From positions 241,581,946 to 241,645,945 of the forward strand of contig NC_073745.1 in NCBI RefSeq assembly GCF_029784135.1: DNA of 64,000 bases, in the 5' to 3' direction. How positions within the stretch are numbered: the first letter of the stretch is position 1; every line of letters starts with the position of its first letter. The notes below the pieces were generated by a model. The model saw only the letters and a program-made list of their open reading frames with translations. It ran no database searches and was not told where the DNA came from. Below, one piece after another: positions 8,914 through 19,890 of the stretch. A program made the position numbers and the translations under genes. Source of the stretch: Toxorhynchites rutilus septentrionalis. Lineage: Eukaryota > Arthropoda > Insecta > Diptera > Culicidae.

Positions 8914-10632
8914 ATGAGTCCGAAAAGTGTGTATCGCGATACGAAAGGCTCAAGAATTGCGAGACCACACCGTGTATCCTTAAAGCGAAAATATTATCCA
9001 ATAAACAGATATGGAGGAAGAATCGAGAATACAAGTCGATCGGCGAAGAAGCTAAAAGCACCAAAGTTGTCTGACATTGCTGTGAATGATTCTTTCGGGT
9101 ATCGCATAATCAATTTTTTGACAGTTTTTTCTGTCGTTTCGAAAGTTACGAAATGTAAAAAATGTGATGGAAATGTAACATTTTCCGAGGAAAGTTGCCG
9201 CGGACTTGGATTTAAACTGGTGATCAACTGTCCGTCTTGTAAACCAACATATGTTTTTTCGAGTCCTTTAATCCGTGGAAAAGCATATGAAATCAACCGC
9301 CGAATCACCTTCGTATTTAAGTTACTGGGACTTGGCTATGCTGCGCTGGAAAAGTTTTGTGGACTAATGGATCTCCCAAAGCAAGTCGCGGAGAGCACGT
9401 ACGACAATATCAGTTCCTACATTTTCAAAGCAGCAGAAGTTATCGGTGAAAGTTCTATGGAAAATGCAGTCGCTGATGAAACAAAAATGAGTGGAGGAAG
9501 CAGAGACATCACGGTTTCTGGAGACGGCACTTGGAAGAAACGTGGGTATTCTTCACTATTTGGAGTGTCGTCCTTGATTGGGTATAACAGTGGAAAAGTG
9601 GTTGATATAAATGTAAAATCATCGTACTGTAAAGAATGCGAGACCTGGAAGAAATTGATGGGAAGCCCGGAATACGATTCGTGGTTAGAAGATCACGCGA
9701 ACCACTGCAGCAACAACCACGAGGGATCAGCTGGAAGAATGGAAGTTGACGCGATTCGGGAGATGTTTCTGCGCTCCGAGGAAAAGTACTCCGTTCGATA
9801 TACTAATTACGTTGGTGATGGTGACAGCAAGACTTACAAGGGAATTGTCGACAGCAATCCGTATAAAGGCGTCAACATTGTAAAGAAGGAATGCATAGGA
9901 CATGTACAGAAGCGAATGGGAACTCGACTGCGAAGTGTTAAAAAGAACAACAAAGGCCTGGGAGGAAGAGGAAAGCTGACCGATAAACTAATCAATGAAT
10001 TGACAGTTTACTACGGTCTAGCAATTCGACGCAATTCTGACAGTAAAGAGGAGATGAAGAAGGCGATTTGGGCGACATTTCTTCACAAAGTTTCGAACAA
10101 CAGGCATCCACAACATGACTTATGTGATAGTGCCTGGTGCTCATATCTGAAAGCAAACGAATTGAACACATTGAAGGATTATGATCACCACGAACCTTTG
10201 CCGAAAGATGTGCAGGACGCAATTCGACCAGTCTATGAGGACCTTTCGGCAGACAATTTATTGCAACGATGCGAAGGGGGGTTTACGCAGAACAATAATG
10301 AAAGCCTCAATTCAGTTATTTGGTCAATCGCTCCAAAATCCAAGCATAGTGGCAAACACACTGTTGACTTCGCTAGTTATACAGCAGTTAGTTTGTTTAA
10401 CGATGGCTATATTTCTGTTTTGAAAATGATGAAATTAATGGGAATGCTGATTGGACCGAGCCGCCATGCGTTATATTTGCAACTGAACAAAAAAAGAATT
10501 TCCAAGGCAGAAGTGAAGAAATACGAGAGCAGTAAGATTGCTCGACAAATGATTGCTGCGGCCAGAAAAAGTGCTGCGGACAGCTTCCTGGAGGCCGAAG
10601 GCGAAGTGTATGGAGCCGGAATAGCTAACTAA
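8914..10632 (+). CDS. Intact DDE transposase-like protein (Mutator-like/Kolobok-type domain)
   Basis: This intronless frame of 572 residues starts at the ATG at 8914; an in-frame GTG at 8866 would add 16 residues and is less likely. I recognise the 'Mutator-like transposase domain' found in many uncharacterised invertebrate proteins and assign it by pattern only. Probable RNase H-fold catalytic acids are D204 in GDGTW, D302 in VGDGDSKTY and E463 in NNNESLN. A zinc-ribbon-like C81-x2-C84 / C106-x2-C109 lies near the N terminus, and a second Cys/His cluster lies between the first two acids. No internal stop is seen. A TATA-like TATAAAAATA at 8878-8887 lies just upstream. It may be an autonomous transposon gene or a domesticated one. 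A candidate TTAA-flanked end at 11401-11427 favours a transposon of Kolobok type, which is inference. Confidence 0.8.
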   Translation: MSPKSVYRDTKGSRIARPHRVSLKRKYYPINRYGGRIENTSRSAKKLKAPKLSDIAVNDSFGYRIINFLTVFSVVSKVTKCKKCDGNVTFSEESCRGLGFKLVINCPSCKPTYVFSSPLIRGKAYEINRRITFVFKLLGLGYAALEKFCGLMDLPKQVAESTYDNISSYIFKAAEVIGESSMENAVADETKMSGGSRDITVSGDGTWKKRGYSSLFGVSSLIGYNSGKVVDINVKSSYCKECETWKKLMGSPEYDSWLEDHANHCSNNHEGSAGRMEVDAIREMFLRSEEKYSVRYTNYVGDGDSKTYKGIVDSNPYKGVNIVKKECIGHVQKRMGTRLRSVKKNNKGLGGRGKLTDKLINELTVYYGLAIRRNSDSKEEMKKAIWATFLHKVSNNRHPQHDLCDSAWCSYLKANELNTLKDYDHHEPLPKDVQDAIRPVYEDLSADNLLQRCEGGFTQNNNESLNSVIWSIAPKSKHSGKHTVDFASYTAVSLFNDGYISVLKMMKLMGMLIGPSRHALYLQLNKKRISKAEVKKYESSKIARQMIAAARKSAADSFLEAEGEVYGAGIAN

Positions 10633-10905
10633 AAGTTGATCATTTCTAAAAGTGTATTATTTTGTGTTACAAATACATTAATATTCCTCAAACATATGTT
10701 TTCCGTTTCTGATCCGCCATTTTTCATTCGCCATTTTGCCATTTTGTTTTTTTTTTCATAAATTTGTAACGGACAGGTATTCAGCTACTTAAAGAAAAAA
10801 AGAAACTCATTTCAATATAATCTACTTCATTTATTGCAACGCATTGCTGACCGAAAACTTGAAAAAAACTTTAAACGCGTTTTTCTCGAAACCATGTTTT
10901 TTCAA

Positions 10906-11217
10906 CTGGTGGTATCGATATCTCAGGATCTACTCGACCGATTTGGCTGAAATTGGCATCTAAAAATGTAGAAATGAATTATCTAAAGTGTTACATAGCC
11001 GTTTTTTGATATTTCATTTTTTCGATTTTTTATGAATTTTTAAACAGCGATTTTTTATGAAAAATGACGTATTTTTAACAAAAATGGCCGCCATTTTGGA
11101 AATTTTTCGAATTTTAAAAAACCTCTATGTAACACTTTAGGTATTGTCCTAAGGATTCAAAATATTCATTGGAATTCGTTCTACGACCCCCCGTTTCTTC
11201 AGAACCGATACCACCAG
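10906..11217. repeat. Foldback sequence downstream of the transposase
   Basis: The outer arms CTGGTGGTATCG (10906-10917) and CGATACCACCAG (11206-11217) are perfect inverted copies. An inner perfect pair lies at 10983-10998 (CTAAAGTGTTACATAG) and 11125-11140. The region could form a long hairpin. A similarly organised hairpin with a related CTGGTTGGAGTTC/CTGGTGGGAGTTC arm is found at 49212-49560, so this may be a subterminal structure of one transposon family. Confidence 0.85.
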
Positions 11218-11400
11218 TAAGGTATCTTTTTCAGACAACATCTACGCATCCAGCTCTAAACAGCGTAATAATCATTATTCGTGCACTCAAAAAATGGAAA
11301 AAACATCTTCAAATATACCTTCAACAATAACCAAAATACCCGAACACTTCACTTTATTCCTAACATCCGAAAAAAAATCACGAAGATTCATCATTTTTCG

Positions 11401-11427
11401 ACCTTCCAGACAGGGGTCCCCCCTTAA
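11401..11427. other. Candidate transposon terminus ending GGTCCCCCC-TTAA
   Basis: The sequence CAGGGGTCCCCCC is followed by TTAA at 11424-11427. Read inward on the minus strand this is TTAA then GGGGGGACC, a plausible end for a TTAA-targeting element such as Kolobok or piggyBac. It lies 0.8 kb after the transposase stop. The stretch 4684-4707 is a weak match for the opposite end (21 of 24 bases by eye) but lacks TTAA. Confidence 0.4.
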
Positions 11428-11576
11428 AACTAACAACACGTGACTGCAAAATTACCATAGGACACCTTTTCGAAAGTGTGTCCCTTTATGAGACATAACG
11501 ATTTGTAAAAAGTTGTTTATTACGTTGATTCTCATTCCTATTTCCTTAGAGTACTGGTGTTGTATAAGCGTCTGAA

Positions 11577-12390
11577 CAAGGATTGGGCGATCTTGGATCG
11601 ATGTTTAGAAGATAGATCAGCTCCTCTCCGATTCCCGATTTTTCGAATGGATTCTTCGTACACCAAATAATCGAGAAAATCGATCTTTTCTTTTCGATCT
11701 TTTCGTTTTTTTATAGTAGATTTTTATCGAAATTTGTTTTTCGGTGAGATTTTTAAGTTTTTTTTCTAACCTTCATGCTTAGAATAAAAAAAATGCCTTT
11801 GATGTTTAAGTAGTAACGCGAAATGATTATTTTATGTTTAACTCTTTTAATGGTAGAATTTTTTATCATTACATTGAATGCCCAAAAATCATATAAAAGA
11901 ACAAGTTCGCTTTAAGTTGGTCGCGTCAGGATCTTGATTTACTTTACCAATAGAGAAAAAATCATGCAAAGATTGATTAACCCTTGATTCATAAACAAAC
12001 GACTCTCATACTCACTCAAATAAAAGAACTCTTACAGTGCATGGCGCGGAAGAGATGCAAATACAGGCATCTCAAGACTTTCCTTTGTTCCTAACTAAGA
12101 TAACCGTAGATTTTTATTAAGCATCCGTAATACTTAAATTAGGTAACCTCAAAGGTAGGGTGTATCAGTGACATATGTTTATGGACAATGTAACCGTAAA
12201 TATAGTGTATGAATCAAGGGTTAAAAAAATACGACATTTATGTAGAATAAGTAAACAAATTGGAAAAAAAAGGCATTTGATTATTCAAAGATCGGTTCTT
12301 TGGTACCGATTTAATCAGTAAATCGATCTCTAAGCCATTTAGAAAATCGATCCGTCAAGATGGATCTTTTGCTAAAAATCAACTAATACT
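11577..12390. mobile_element. Degraded hAT-like non-autonomous element
   Basis: The left end AAGGATTGGGCGATCTTGGA and following AGATCGATC-rich sequence match the terminus of the element at 37255-38347. Internal pieces also match, such as ATGCCTTTGATGTTT near 11792 and 38140. The right end near 12300-12390 matches the reverse complement of that terminus but is strongly decayed. No clear target-site duplication remains. A piggyBac-like MITE is inserted inside it. Confidence 0.6.
11981..12220. mobile_element. piggyBac-like MITE with TTAA target duplication
   Basis: Perfect 13 bp inverted repeats CCCTTGATTCATA (11981-11993) and TATGAATCAAGGG (12208-12220) are flanked on both sides by TTAA (11977-11980 and 12221-12224). 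TTAA duplication with a CCC-initial terminus is the hallmark of piggyBac-related elements. The 240 bp interior is AT-rich and has no coding capacity. It is nested in the older hAT-like relic. Confidence 0.85.
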
Positions 12391-14115
12391 AGTCTGATTA
12401 CTGGGTCGAAATTGAAATAATTTAAGTTACAGAAATCAAATATCTAGGCAAATAACCTTCAGGTCTCACATTGATGATGCCGTCAAAAAGATGGCGTCAT
12501 ATGTCATGCGATTATATTGTTTTGTATAAATTGAGATATCCTTCTTAAGAGTCATTCATAGGACACATTTTTGTAAAAGCTGCCATTTTTATTTGTATCG
12601 ATTTGTAAACAAAGTGCACAAAAATGGTTCTCCGTTTTTATAAAAAAGTCTAGACTGATTTTACAAAAAAAAGCAGTGTTCAAGGAAGCCTAATTAGGTA
12701 ATACCTCAGCATCCACAAAGTTTGAAATAATTCTGAGAAGGTACTCCAAGAAGTGTTGGCGTGGAATCCCTCAATATAGTCAGGTACTCATACAGTGGAA
12801 CTCTGATAATCCTCGGAGTAGTATGGCTAGGCCACCGCGCATTACAAAAATCGTGGATAACGCGATAAAGGACTTAAAATGAGGTGCAAACACGAAATAA
12901 AGATATATCAGCATGAAAACTATGTTTTGTCAATACAGAAATTATTCAAATATCGTTTACACCAGTGGTCAGGTAACGTGAAAGACATGACCAAAACAAA
13001 AGAGCGAGTGCCTACCTCTAGTTGACATATTTCGGGAAGCTCTACAGAATTACTATTGAACTCGTATTCGCAGGGTTCTACTGTATATGCCACGAGGTTA
13101 ATGAGTTCCTCCAATTTCCTACTCACTTACGACTCTATTCAATAAACTCCCATCTTAGCTTGGAATTATCCATCAAATTAACAACTATGTCTTTCAATCA
13201 ACTATTAACACCCTCGCAGTGTGTGCACTGTTTCATCAAACCCAAAATAGACCTATGGGGTCAGCCCGCATGAAAATTTATAGCACAACCAACCAGTGAT
13301 TATTGTCGCAGCTGTCGTTAGCGTTAAATGAGGGGATTTTGTACACATCACCAAAGGCAAATCAGACGTTCGACGCGCATTCAAATGCAACTCTTCTATG
13401 TTTATATCGACGGCAGGAGTTGCGAACAAAGCACGTAAAACAGCTGATTTAGGAAAGCCGATAGTCGATGAGGTAATCCGGCGAAGTGGAATGCGGAACG
13501 AAGTTGATTCTAGCAAGCCATTCACATTGACGCGACCGCCATCATCCGCCGCCATCAATAGTAACAAAAAAAAAAGAAGTTAACCGCATGAAATACCGAG
13601 ATCCAGGTGGAGGTCGTGACTCATTCTATCGCGTTTGTCAAAAAAAAACAACAACAACGAAGCAAGACTATTATATGCAAATGTGTGAATCCGTCGTTGA
13701 AGCTCCTAGGTTAGCACTTTAAAATAAAACTCGAAATCGGAACCGCGAACTTGTTAACTTCAGCTACTTGCTCACCCAAGAGTGGAATAATTCGCCCAAC
13801 TGACCTTGAGATTCGTTTTCATGGCTACACCACCATCACTACGACGGCGATTGAACCGAAATCCCAAACGAAAGCAAGTTTCAATTAGCACGAAGTTTGT
13901 TATTATTTATTTTTTCATGGTTTCACTAAGTGTGCGCAACATATAAAAACGATGAAATATCAACAAAAAAATTGCTCGAGCAAATGTTAGTAAATAAAAC
14001 AGTATCGACCCACGGACGGTCTGCAAGCAACTGCACAAAACAACTGCGGTCTTGCATTATCAAACGATAAGTTGAGTGTCGTGTTAATACTGATAGATGT
14101 TTTCGAAATACTCAC
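12391..14115. other. Non-coding stretch, probably Lasp intron
   Basis: No exon is recognised. The minus-strand frames at 12920-13126 and 13253-13567 are open and of moderate GC, but I cannot link them to a known family. Since the Lasp exon at 14116-14210 ends in a donor site reading toward lower coordinates, this stretch should be the following intron. The next Lasp exon is not seen down to position 1. Confidence 0.45.
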
Positions 14116-14210
14116 GCTTCGCAGTATGGAAGTTTGTTAAATCCTTTGTATGTTTTCATATTCAGAGTCATTCCACACTCGTGACATCTGAAGCAGGTTT
14201 TATGCCACGT
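14116..14210 (-). CDS. Lasp: Lasp LIM-domain internal exon
   Basis: This single internal exon of 95 nt is bounded by an AG acceptor (complement of 14211-14212, preceded by TTATTTAC) and a GTGAGT donor (complement of 14110-14115). Translation starts [20 protein letters not shown] and continues to YKG...PYCEA. This is the second half of the LIM zinc-binding domain and matches my memory of insect Lasp and vertebrate LASP1, which share the MTLNMK-YKG signature. Lasp is an actin-binding LIM and SH3 protein at muscle Z-discs and other actin structures. Zinc ligands seen here are H and C of WHKTC, the CxxC, and the terminal C. The exon ends in phase 2. The upstream exon with the first LIM half and the downstream nebulin-repeat and SH3 exons were not found. 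Confidence 0.9.
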
Positions 14211-14574
14211 CTGTAAATAAACGAAGGAAAAAAAAATTAGCGTAAACATAATTGTATAGAATGAACGACGAATGAATTTACACATCGATTAAAATATCCG
14301 AATCAGCTTAGTGAAGCACATCAAAATGTTTGAATTTGTAACGATTAGACTGTCATGGCAATGATAATCGATGTTTGCTTTTGACCGGTAATGATTTGAA
14401 AGTTGTCGGTGATTATTGGTACCACGGTTCAACCAATACATAGCGCTTACAGATTCGTGTTTTTGATCCGGCAGAAGAGTTAAATAAACAGGATTGAAAA
14501 ACATCAAGTCAAGTGTCAAAGTATTATTTTTAAACAGTAGCACTGATAATGTCCTAATCTACATATATGTGTAT

Positions 14575-15139
14575 TAGAGTGCCAATGAATGTATGGGAAA
14601 AAATGACCCTCGAATTTTCAAAGCGAACTTGATTAAAAATGTTGATTCCCACGAAAAACTACCCTGTGCAAAATATCAGCTCAATCATTTACTAGTGTCG
14701 CACAGCGGTCAATGTTTGAGTTTTTTAAAAACCGAAAAATCACCCAAGCGGGGAGTAAAGGAAATCGGGGTTTTCAAAAAAAAAATTGATGACAAATGTC
14801 TTAGAATTGCATGAAACGTCGAGATTTACCGTTAACTCGAAAAAAAATTGTTGTCTAAAATTGAGTTTTCGGCACTTTTTATTCGAGATAACAGTAAATC
14901 TCGACGTTTCTTGCGATTTTAAGACATTTGGCATCCTTTTTTTTTAAAAACCCCGAATTCCTTTACTCCTTGGGTGATTTTTCGATTTTCAAAAAAACAA
15001 AATTTTGGCCGCTGTGCGACACTAGTAAATAAAGTCCGATTGAGCTGATATTTTGCATAGGGTAGTTTTTCGTGGGAATCAACATTTTTAATCAAGTTCG
15101 CTTTGAAAATTCGAGATGGCCATTTTCATTGGCACTCTA
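14575..15139. mobile_element. hAT-type foldback MITE, complete copy
   Basis: The termini TAGAGTGCCAATGAA (left) and its inverse at the right are flanked by a perfect 8 bp duplication, ATGTGTAT (14567-14574 and 15140-15147). The whole 565 bp is an imperfect palindrome; for example CGTCGAGATTTAC near 14817 pairs with GTAAATCTCGACG near 14894. Eight-base duplications and TAGGGTGCCA-like ends suit hAT elements. Other copies lie at 28289, 34795 and 40014. Confidence 0.9.
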
Positions 15140-15854
15140 ATGTGTATTACATATTAGTAGTCATGCTCGACAAATATCTAAGGTAAATGATTTTGGATTG
15201 TCCAGTCGAAAATATAATCATGGTTTTCTTTTTTGAATGCGTTCTAAAGGATTATGAAATCCACCCTCTTTTGGTGTCAATGCGCCCCTCATTTGAGCTA
15301 ACTTTTAATCAATCACCAGATGATTATTGGGCACGTATTCAGACATTGCACACCATTTGTATCAGATTTACATAGCTAAACCATGTAATTAACGCATTTC
15401 GATGACTTCAGTTCTGATCATGAGTTGTCCGATTCACTAATGTTGTTTTGTCCACATGTTTTTATGGCAACCGCTTGGCGCGCTGCAGTTTGTTTATTGT
15501 GTCCTTTTGAGGTGAACACTTTTAAAAATGCCAAAGAAAAGGCAATATTCTGAAGAAAGCTTAAATTATGAATGGATCTATATGATGACAGTAAACTCAA
15601 GCAATAAAAAATGCAACATTCACTTGGAAATTCGAATTTTTTCATTCAAAAATGGTGATTTCTAAAACCGGACAAACCATGATCAGAGGTGGACAAACCA
15701 TGATCATAATTTCTCTTTGAGGAAAATCTTTGAGAAACATAAAAATTTGAATAATATCAACGCCTTATGGTAGCCTGTTTTTTTTCTATTCATACAAATT
15801 ACTTACCAATTTAAAAACTTTGGTAAAGTGAGTAAAATTCAGTAAATATCAGTT
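15140..15854. other. Gene-free AT-rich stretch
   Basis: No gene, promoter or clear element is recognised. The motifs near 15655-15710 contain two short direct repeats of GGACAAACCATGATCA. Open frames are short and low in complexity. Confidence 0.4.
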
Positions 15855-17157
15855 CTGGTTCTCAGATTTCCGTGAAAAATTGTAGTTTTGTTCCTTATCG
15901 AAAAATATTAAACCGTATTTTTTATTTTTTTCATTAGGGCACCCTCTTCCATTTTAGGGTCATATAAAATTCATTACTTTTGAACTACTGGACCGATTCA
16001 GATGATCGACATATCATATTAAAGATAATAAATTATAAAAATTTTGGAATTTTTTGGGAAAATATTGCACTTGCAAATTGGATTTTATTTTCGTAATTAT
16101 TGATTGTAATTGTTTTTATAGTTTACATGGCTTCGGACTAGAGAGCGCTATATATTTTTATATTTTTTTTCTTGAACCTCGAAATCTGTTTTTTACGAAT
16201 CATATTTTTTAATGTTGGCATGCTTAAACATAGAGAGCGGTATATTTTTTTATATTTTTTCTTGAAAGCTTTTAGAAAGTTTTTTCACATAACATACCCA
16301 AAAATCGGCGATGTGACTTTTATGGCTTTCAGTTATGATGTTTTAAAGTTAACTTATTTTCAGTCTTCGTTCAATATTCCTATGCGACTAGAATCCAATT
16401 TTATAGCACATGTATTTTTTTTTTCAAGAAGACTAGGTCATTGGCTTCATTGTGATATATCGATTATCTGAATCGGTTCAGTGGTTCAAAAGTTATAATT
16501 TTTTGGAAAATGTCGTTTTTTGAAAAAAGAGAAAAAAGATTTTTCGGTACCACCCTAAAATACGGTTTAAATTTTTTCGATAACGATGGCTGTGTATTGG
16601 TAGTAGAAAAAAAGTGAAAGTAGAAGTTTCATCCATCACATCACAGATTTTTTTTTTTTTTTTTGAAAAGGGGTGTTTACCTAGATATTTACTGAATTTT
16701 ACTCACTTAACTGAATTTTTTCAATTCTTTGAGAAGGGTCATTTTTGGAAAAGGAGGAAAACTGATTTCTCGTACCATCGGATAACTTTGAAAAATCATA
16801 GATCTAAAACAGAAAAAGACATCTCTGATTTTTTGATATGTTATTCAAAAAAAAACTTAGGTTTCAAGAAAAAATATTTAAAAAATATAGCCCGCTCTAG
16901 TCCGAAGCCATACTAACTATAAAAAACAAATACGATCAACGATGACGAAAGTAAAATCCAAATCTTCTACAGATGTAATATTTTTTCAGAAAAGACTATC
17001 TGATTGGCTTTAATTTGATATGTCTATCATCTAAATCGGTTCAGTTATTAAAATAGAAATGAACACCCTTATGAGAAATTAAAAACAAAAAAATACCGGT
17101 CTAATGTTTTGCGACAAGGAAATAAACTACCACTTTTCACGAAAATCTGAGAACCAC
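15855..17157. repeat. 1.3 kb imperfect palindrome with nested arms
   Basis: The outer arm starting TGGTTCTCAGATTT (from 15855) is inverted at 17112-17157, ending AAATCTGAGAACCAC. Inside, a stretch around CGATTCAGATGATCGACATA (about 15990-16010) is inverted near 16455-16480 and recurs inverted again near 17010-17040. The region therefore appears to be nested or repeated foldback copies rather than a simple hairpin. No protein is encoded. Confidence 0.75.
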
Positions 17158-17640
17158 TATGTCGGATTGGCATCGAATGGCTATCTATCTGAATCCGGTT
17201 CAATAATGGGGAGTTGAAGACTTAAATCTTCCTTCATTTTCAAATTGTTTCTTTGTTTTGTCAGAACTTGTTCAAGCTTTTTTACTTGCCGAATTTTCTG
17301 TCTTGTACAAACTTGTGCACGCAGTTTTTGAAAATTACAGCAATCATATTTTGTACAGAAGTATTTATCATTCTTATAAAAAAAAGAATATTTTATAACT
17401 TATACAGTTTCTTGAATGTTTCAAATAAAAATTGAATTATTAGGGGTAATAGGGGTCGATTATCAGACCTCGTCGACCCCTAAAATCAGTTTTCGTTTTT
17501 GTCGACCCCTGTGAAACCAATATCGACCCCAAGGGGTCGGTATCGACCACTTTGAGAAACCCTGCCCTATAGCTTTCAGAAAAATCATATTGAACTGATA
17601 AAACCTTGAAACATTAATACGAAGGAAAAAATGCAATAAA
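17158..17640. other. Gene-free AT-rich stretch
   Basis: No gene is seen. A short cluster of GTCGACCCC / GGGGTCGA motifs in both orientations occurs at 17450-17550 and resembles remnants of repeat ends. Confidence 0.35.
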
Positions 17641-17641
17641 G

Positions 17642-19890
17642 CGAAAATTGTAATTCCATGCCAACTCGACTGGCCGTTGACAGCAACATCTCGGATAGCA
17701 GTGAAACGTTGTGGGTGTAACCACATGGGTCTTTTAAGCCACTTTTGCATACTTGAATATTCAAACAAAATTAGACTACTTTTCGAAAAGGACAAAAAAC
17801 TTTTTTTAGTTTTTTATAAAAAAATATGATTCAAAAGCTATAATATTTTGTCAAAGAATGAAATTTAGGAAATTGTTGAAATTTTCATAAAAAAATACGA
17901 GATTAAACAAAAATTGATGGAAAAATATTCAAAAATTAAAATTCATTTTTCTCAAAAACGTATTTTTTATATTCCAAAAAAAATATGAATTAAGTTTGTT
18001 TGAAGCCAATATAGCGGTGTAGTGTGTTTGACGAAGTTTTAGATCTTATGAACTTTCGTCGAAGACGTCAACTTGCTATGTTTAATAGTTTCTGGAATAT
18101 AAGGCATTTTGGTATGAAGACTCTTGGAAAAATAATGTTTTACTCGTAACTTTTTTGTGTGTAAATTGTACATGTAGATCGCATTAATTTATATATATAT
18201 AAAAATGTTACGAACTAAACATTGAGAGTAATTTGTCATAGGAAAACATAAAGGTTGTTGTTCGAAAAACTTTTTCCCTGTAAAAGTGTACATCTTCCGA
18301 TGTATGGAGCGAAATTTTGTTCTCGAGAAAAATCAATTTAATTTTCCAAATTTTTTTTTGTCACCCATTTTTTTTCAAAAATATGTTTGATATTTTTAAT
18401 GAAAACATAAATAACATTTGATTCTTTGGCTAAAATTTTGTTGGTCCGATAGATTTTTTGAGTTTTTTTTTGAAATTTTGAGTTGTTTTTCAACTTTTTT
18501 TTCGAAAACTCTTAATTTCAAAACTATAAGATCTATAAAATGTTGGTTCAAGAATGAAATGTAGGAAATTATTTAGGTTCTCATTTTTTTAATTTATAAC
18601 ATCAAACAAGTTTTTTTTAAATATCATTGAAAAAAATATATTTTTCTCGAAAACGTGTTTTTAAAATTATGAAAAAAAATATAGGTCGGACTCGATTATA
18701 TGTGATTCAATTACATACAATTTTGGACTCGATTATATACAGTTTGGAAAAATATATATTTTTTTATATTTCAAATATGGCTTATTACAAGAAGAAATGT
18801 AACCTTTTAACGTTAAGGTGAAGTTAAAATGGCTATAACATGCACAGTGGGGTAAAAATCGTGATTTTTGAACATTTTACTTTCATTTTTCATCTTCACC
18901 AGGAATTATATATATCGATATTGCAGCCCAAGAAGTTGGGTGTCAAAGAACAAATTGTAGAGCGGTTAAAGAACTTCAATTTAATTGATAGAAACAATCT
19001 AGTTTAATATATTTTTTTAGGATAAAATTTATAATAACACATAAAAAATTATTAGCTTTTAAGTTTTTCACTCCCAAAATGTTATTAAAATCCACTAATT
19101 TAGTATATCCTACTATATCCTGTACTAAATTTTCTCATCTTTTAAATGATAGCATCAGAATCGTCTTCCGTAGCGTACTTTTTAATGTAGAGCCAGTTTG
19201 AGGCAACAGACTCCGAAACAAAAAAAAAGTTCTATAACTCTAACATTGTTGCAATTCCAACATATGCGTAGGAGGATTTTTTTCATCAAATATGATCGAC
19301 TGTCACTTCGTGAGATAATCTGGATATGTTTATTTTTTTCATGTGAGAAAGGTGTTTTCTGACTTTAAGCGGATGAATCAAAAATCAAATTCCTCTTTTA
19401 TTTACAAAAAACCAAAAATACATGCAAAAAAAAAACAAATAAAATAAAAAAAATTTTGACTCGATTATATACAGTGAAAAGAAATCAAAAACTGTATATA
19501 ATCGAGTCCGCGCTGTATATAAATAGCCCTTACAATTTCCAACAAGTCTTTCTTACATCGAAAGATGGGCACCTTTACAGGGAAAAAGTTTTTCTGACAA
19601 CAACATGTTTTCATATGTTTTTTAGAATCTAAAAGAAATACGTTTTCGATAAAAATTTGTTTCATTTTTAATTTTTTTTCCAGCGAAATCCAAAAAAAAA
19701 ATTTGAGCACTTTCCTATATTTCATCTTTTGACCAGAATTTCATAGGTATCATAGTTTTTAAGTCATAAATTATTGTAAAAAAATTGGGAAAAATTTGTT
19801 GGCTCTTTTCAAAAAGTAGTTTATTTCTTTTCTGAAAATTTCTAGTATGCAAAGCTGCTTAAGCGACTAATGTCAGTAACTAAGAGCAGA
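17642..19890. mobile_element. Diverged copy of the large palindromic element
   Basis: The left end around 17660-17790 (CATGCCAACTCGACTGGC, then GCAGTGAAACGTTGTGGGTG) matches both ends of the better copy at 24394-26475. The right end near 19830-19890 retains only the inner part (AGTATGCAAAGCTGCTTAAG). Between them are many repeated AT-rich segments such as AATGAAATGTAGGAAATTAT. The part 18680-18760 and 19455-19520 contains inverted GACTCGATTATATACAG motifs, perhaps a nested repeat. No coding capacity is seen. Confidence 0.6.

Noticed and set aside
12920..13126. Minus-strand frame starting near MSRKLEELINLVAYTVEPCE with a GTAGGC donor-like end
   Set aside because: Looks somewhat coding, but the acceptor lacks a pyrimidine tract and no family is recognised.
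13253..13567. Minus-strand 104-codon frame with moderate GC
   Set aside because: No recognisable motif, promoter or splice signals, and low-complexity context.
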